64,000 nucleotides of DNA from Mucilaginibacter sp. Its GTDB lineage: Bacteria > Bacteroidota > Bacteroidia > Sphingobacteriales > Sphingobacteriaceae. Shown piece after piece: positions 60,458-64,000 of this stretch (positions are counted from its first letter, which is position 1; every line of letters begins with the position of its first letter). Where the stretch lies: positions 59,081 to 123,080 of the forward strand of contig JAQBOA010000075.1 in assembly GCA_028288305.1 (NCBI GenBank), read 5' to 3'. Both the position numbers and the translations under genes were made by a program. The notes beneath the pieces are model-generated. The model saw nothing but the letters and a program-made list of their open reading frames with translations. It was not told the origin of the DNA and searched no databases.

Positions 60458-62767
60458 ATGAAGGACTACATTAAAGTTGATGAATGGAAGATAATAGAAC
60501 AAGGCTTTAATCCGCATTATAATAAAATTTCTGAAAGTATTTTTAGTCTGGGCAATGGCAGGATGGGTCAGCGGGCAAACTTTGAGGAAGCTTATAGCGG
60601 CGAAACCCTGCAAGGGAATTATGTAGCCGGTGTTTATTATCCCGACAAAACTCGTGTAGGATGGTGGAAAAATGGGTATCCCGAATATTTTGCCAAAGTG
60701 CTTAATGCAGCTAATTGGATAGGAATAGACATTGTAATTGACAATGAACAGCTTGACCTTGCTAAATGTAAAGTAAGCGACTTTAGGCGCGAGTTGAACA
60801 TGAAGGAGGGCTACCTGAAAAGAAATTTTACTGCGAAAACGGCAAATGGTAAGCTTGTTAAGGTTGAGTCTATCCGTTTTTGCAGTATGGCCGAGGATGA
60901 ATCTGGTGCTATTAACTATTCCATCACTCCTTTAAATTTTAGCGGTTCAATATCCATTACGCCATTTATTGATGGCGATGTGATCAATAAAGATTCAAAC
61001 TACGATGAAAAATTTTGGGATGAAGTAAAAAAGGAAACCTGGTTAACCGGAGGTTACCTTCAAATGCGCACTAAAAAAACCGGTTTTGAGGTAGCAACCG
61101 GAATGGAGTTGCGTGTTTTACAGAATGGGAAGTTGATCGATCTGAAAACAAAACCAATTGAAAAGGAAAAATACATCGCTGCCCAAGTTGTGTTGCAGGC
61201 ACAGGAAGCACAAACCATTTCAATTTTTAAATATGCCGCTAACCTTTCATCGCAAAATCATGCAGCAGGTGAGCTTGCTGCTAAAGTAAAAGAAACATTA
61301 TCGCGCATAAGCGAAAAAGGTTTTGAAACCTTACTGGCAGAACAAGCCGCTGCCTGGGCCGAAAAGTGGAAACATAACGATATTATTATTGAGGGTGATG
61401 ACTCAGCCCAGCAGGCTATACGATTTAATATATTTCAACTCAATCAAACATATACTGGCGAAGATGACCGTTTAAACATTGGGCCCAAAGGTTTTACCGG
61501 CGAAAAGTATGGCGGCTCAACTTATTGGGACACGGAAGCCTATTGTGTGCCCTTCTATTTGTCAACAGCCGATCCGAAAGTAACGCGCAACCTGTTATTA
61601 TATCGTTATAAACAATTGGGCAAAGCTATTGAAAACGCCAAATTGCTTGGCTTTGAAGATGGTGCTGCATTATACCCTATGGTTACTATGGATGGCACAG
61701 AATGTCATAACGAATGGGAGATCACGTTTGAAGAAATACACCGTAATGGCGCTATCGCGTACGCCATTTTTAATTATACTCATTATACCGGTGATGAAGT
61801 TTATCTTATTGATTACGGTTTGGAAGTATTGATAGCAATATCCCGTTTCTGGTCGCAACGGGTTAACTGGTCGAATGATAAGAAGCAATATGTAATGCTG
61901 GGCGTTACCGGGCCTAATGAATATGAAAATAATGTAAATAATAACTGGTATACCAATAAACTAGCCATCTGGTGCATGGAATATACCATGGAGGTTATAG
62001 AAAAAGTAAAAAGGAAAGACCGGGAAAAATACGAAGCGCTGATAAAAAAGTTAAATTTTGATGAAGTATCTGAAACTGACAGGTTTACTGATATTATCGA
62101 AAATATGTATTTCCCTTTTGATGAAGAGCATCACGTATTTTTACAGCAGGACGGTTACCTGGATAAAGAACAGATACTGGTTAAGGATTTACCAGCGAGC
62201 GAGCGCCCGATAAACCAGAAATGGAGTTGGGACAGGATATTGCGCTCTTGCTATATTAAACAGGCAGATGTTTTACAGGGCATTTACTTTTTTGAAGATG
62301 AATTTGATATTGAGACTATACGCCGCAACTTCGATTTTTATGAGCCGCGTACGGTACATGAATCGTCCTTATCTCCATGTGTCCATGCAATTTTAGCAGC
62401 AAAACTTGGCGATGAAGATCGTGCTTATGAATTTTATCTCCGTACCGCCCGTTTGGACCTCGACGATTATAATAATGATACCGAAGACGGCTGTCATATT
62501 ACCTCAATGGCCGGAACATGGATGGCAATTGTTCAGGGTTTTGGCGGCATGCGGGTGCGTTTTGGCAGGCTTTCATTCCAGCCCTTTCTGCCGGAAAAAT
62601 GGAAATCATTCTCATTCAATATTGGGTTTCGTAGTACTTTGCTCAATATCAAAGTAAGTAAAGAGGGCGTATACTTAAAAAACCTTTCTGGCACTTCAAC
62701 ATCCGTTATGGTGTATTATAAAGAGCAATTTGTAAGAGCAAATGATGAGTTATTGGTTGAGGCATAG
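60458..62767 (+). CDS. GH65 family glycoside phosphorylase (maltose phosphorylase-like)
   Basis: 769 residues from the ATG at 60458; an in-frame GTG lies 12 codons upstream inside repeat sequence and is not preferred. Super-beta-sandwich N-terminus (SIFSLGNGRMGQRANFEE at about 20), the linker, and the (alpha/alpha)6 barrel with the catalytic acid Glu in ITFEEIHRNGAIAY near 423. YWDTEAYCVPFYL near 350 and TGPNEYENNVNN near 485 are also family landmarks. It would cut maltose with phosphate to glucose and beta-glucose-1-phosphate, feeding pgmB. Other disaccharides such as kojibiose or trehalose are possible. Confidence 0.9.
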   Translation: MKDYIKVDEWKIIEQGFNPHYNKISESIFSLGNGRMGQRANFEEAYSGETLQGNYVAGVYYPDKTRVGWWKNGYPEYFAKVLNAANWIGIDIVIDNEQLDLAKCKVSDFRRELNMKEGYLKRNFTAKTANGKLVKVESIRFCSMAEDESGAINYSITPLNFSGSISITPFIDGDVINKDSNYDEKFWDEVKKETWLTGGYLQMRTKKTGFEVATGMELRVLQNGKLIDLKTKPIEKEKYIAAQVVLQAQEAQTISIFKYAANLSSQNHAAGELAAKVKETLSRISEKGFETLLAEQAAAWAEKWKHNDIIIEGDDSAQQAIRFNIFQLNQTYTGEDDRLNIGPKGFTGEKYGGSTYWDTEAYCVPFYLSTADPKVTRNLLLYRYKQLGKAIENAKLLGFEDGAALYPMVTMDGTECHNEWEITFEEIHRNGAIAYAIFNYTHYTGDEVYLIDYGLEVLIAISRFWSQRVNWSNDKKQYVMLGVTGPNEYENNVNNNWYTNKLAIWCMEYTMEVIEKVKRKDREKYEALIKKLNFDEVSETDRFTDIIENMYFPFDEEHHVFLQQDGYLDKEQILVKDLPASERPINQKWSWDRILRSCYIKQADVLQGIYFFEDEFDIETIRRNFDFYEPRTVHESSLSPCVHAILAAKLGDEDRAYEFYLRTARLDLDDYNNDTEDGCHITSMAGTWMAIVQGFGGMRVRFGRLSFQPFLPEKWKSFSFNIGFRSTLLNIKVSKEGVYLKNLSGTSTSVMVYYKEQFVRANDELLVEA

Positions 62768-62878
62768 TAAATTTCAAACCTGTGATATGGGAAAATTGAT
62801 ATTTTAAGCTGTTTAATCGTTGTATTTATACCAATTGCTTCGTTTTCCCAGTTAATACATTCACAACAACCCCTTAAA

Positions 62879-64000
62879 ATGGAACAACCACCAGCTGGTC
62901 ATAAGCTCATCATTTATCAGTTACTTCCCCGTTTATTCGGCAATACTCAAACTATAAATAAAACTTATGGATCAATTGAAGAGAACGGAGTCGGAAAATT
63001 TAACGACATTAACGATAAAGCTCTTCAGGAGATAAAAAAAATGGGTTTCACGCATGTTTGGTTTACCGGTGTAATTGAACATGCAACCATGACTGACTAT
63101 TCTCAATACGATATAAAACCTGATGATCCGGACGTAGTAAAAGGTCGTGCCGGTTCGCCTTATGCTATAAAAGATTATTATGACGTGGATCCTGACCTGG
63201 CAGTTGATGTAAAAAACCGCATGGCTGAGTATGAAGCTTTAATAAAACGTACGCACGATAACGGCCTGAAGGTAATTATGGACTTTGTGCCAAACCATGT
63301 AGCACGCACCTATGCGTCGGATACCAAGCCGGAAGTCATTCGTGATTTTGGCCAAGATGATGATAAAACAAAAGCATTCGATCCGAAAAATGATTTTTAT
63401 TATATACCAGGAAAGCCCTTAATAATACCCCAGGGTCATAATCCCGGAGGGGACAATTTTAAAAGTCCGCTAAAAGATGGCAAGTTTGATGAAAATCCTG
63501 CTAAAGCGACCGGAAATGATGTTTTTAACGCAACACCTTCTGTCTTTGACTGGTTTGAAACCATAAAGCTGAATTATGGTGTTGATTATCAAAATGGCCG
63601 TGTACCTCATTTTAGCCCTGTACCTCCACTTTGGTACAAAATGTATGACATTCTGCATTTTTGGAGTTCAAAAGGTATAGATGCTTTTCGCTGTGATATG
63701 GTGGAGATGGTTCCTTTTGAATTTTGGGGCTGGATAATTCCAAAATTAAAAGCTGAATATCCGGAGTTAATTTTTATTGGCGAGGCATATGGTACTAACC
63801 TTTACAATAAGTATATTTTTAAGGGAAAATTTGATTACCTGTATGACAAAGTAGGCTTATATGACGCCATAAAACGCTTAACCCGTAATGAACCTGGATC
63901 TACCACCTGGGACATTAACCACGTATGGAACCATGACACAAACGGGATTGATGAACACATGTTGCGTTTTATGGAAAACCATGATGAACAGCGTATTGCT
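62879..64000 (+). CDS. GH13 alpha-amylase-family protein (partial, C-terminus outside window)
   Basis: The frame from the ATG at 62879 is open to the window end, 374 codons. Start MEQPPAGHKLIIYQLLPRLF shows no signal peptide, so a cytoplasmic enzyme is likely. The four GH13 motifs are in place: VIMDFVPNHVAR near 137, GIDAFRCDMVEM with the nucleophile Asp near 268, FIGEAYG with the acid Glu near 300 and FMENHDEQR near 365. It may process maltodextrins or glycogen in the cell, together with the phosphorylase upstream. Confidence 0.88.
   Translation, partial: MEQPPAGHKLIIYQLLPRLFGNTQTINKTYGSIEENGVGKFNDINDKALQEIKKMGFTHVWFTGVIEHATMTDYSQYDIKPDDPDVVKGRAGSPYAIKDYYDVDPDLAVDVKNRMAEYEALIKRTHDNGLKVIMDFVPNHVARTYASDTKPEVIRDFGQDDDKTKAFDPKNDFYYIPGKPLIIPQGHNPGGDNFKSPLKDGKFDENPAKATGNDVFNATPSVFDWFETIKLNYGVDYQNGRVPHFSPVPPLWYKMYDILHFWSSKGIDAFRCDMVEMVPFEFWGWIIPKLKAEYPELIFIGEAYGTNLYNKYIFKGKFDYLYDKVGLYDAIKRLTRNEPGSTTWDINHVWNHDTNGIDEHMLRFMENHDEQRIA

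Overview
The window comes from an AT-rich Bacteroidota genome, most likely family Sphingobacteriaceae (Mucilaginibacter/Pedobacter-like). This rests on DUF5777 and YceI proteins, sigma factor plus beta-barrel pairs, TAnnTTTG-type promoters, an extended S1 protein, a SusA-like amylase cluster and the typical palindromic intergenic repeats. It is chromosomal. I saw no rRNA, tRNA, CRISPR, prophage or transposase.

Region 1 (1-2850, minus strand): a partial DUF5777 beta-barrel gene, a YceI-like secreted protein, and an ECF sigma factor translationally coupled to a protein with a cytoplasmic head, one membrane helix and a C-terminal outer-membrane barrel. Region 2 (about 3.1-28.8 kb): a cell-surface glycan or glycolipid locus on both strands. 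It holds six or seven glycosyltransferases, a Wzx-like flippase, a Wzy-like polymerase, an O-antigen-ligase-like protein, a GT-C transferase, an MsbA/PglK-like ABC exporter, a nucleotidyltransferase, three radical SAM enzymes (two with an N-terminal B12-binding-like region), three methyltransferases, an amidohydrolase and a flavin-reductase-like protein. A small island at 13.0-14.0 kb carries a lipoprotein and a decayed PIN toxin-antitoxin pair.

The main discovery is a repeated two-part promoter: [G/A]GCAACC, exactly 16 bases, then CGTA or a close variant. It lies upstream of eight transcription units, on both strands, all within 2.9-28.9 kb: the sigma factor itself, the first glycosyltransferase, the polymerase, the nucleotidyltransferase, two radical SAM operons, the methyltransferase-amidohydrolase pair and the ABC exporter operon. 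The form is that of an ECF promoter. The simplest reading is that the ECF factor at 2200-2850 autoregulates and drives the whole glycan locus, with the barrel-fused partner as its likely envelope sensor.

Region 3 (28.9-36.0 kb): two short-chain dehydrogenases, an AraC regulator, a small membrane protein, a MarR regulator with a palindromic operator, secreted proteins including a LecA-like fold, and a DJ-1/PfpI protein. Region 4 (36.1-56.6 kb): mostly housekeeping: serine hydrolase, pyrB, pyrR, secreted aminopeptidase P, rpsA, tyrS, an Xre/RES toxin-antitoxin pair, a LuxE-like protein, a SYLF protein, a penicillin acylase, a Crp-like regulator and a third short-chain dehydrogenase. Region 5 (57.0-64.0 kb): a maltodextrin cluster: secreted GH13 enzyme, beta-phosphoglucomutase, GH65 phosphorylase and a second GH13 enzyme cut by the window end.
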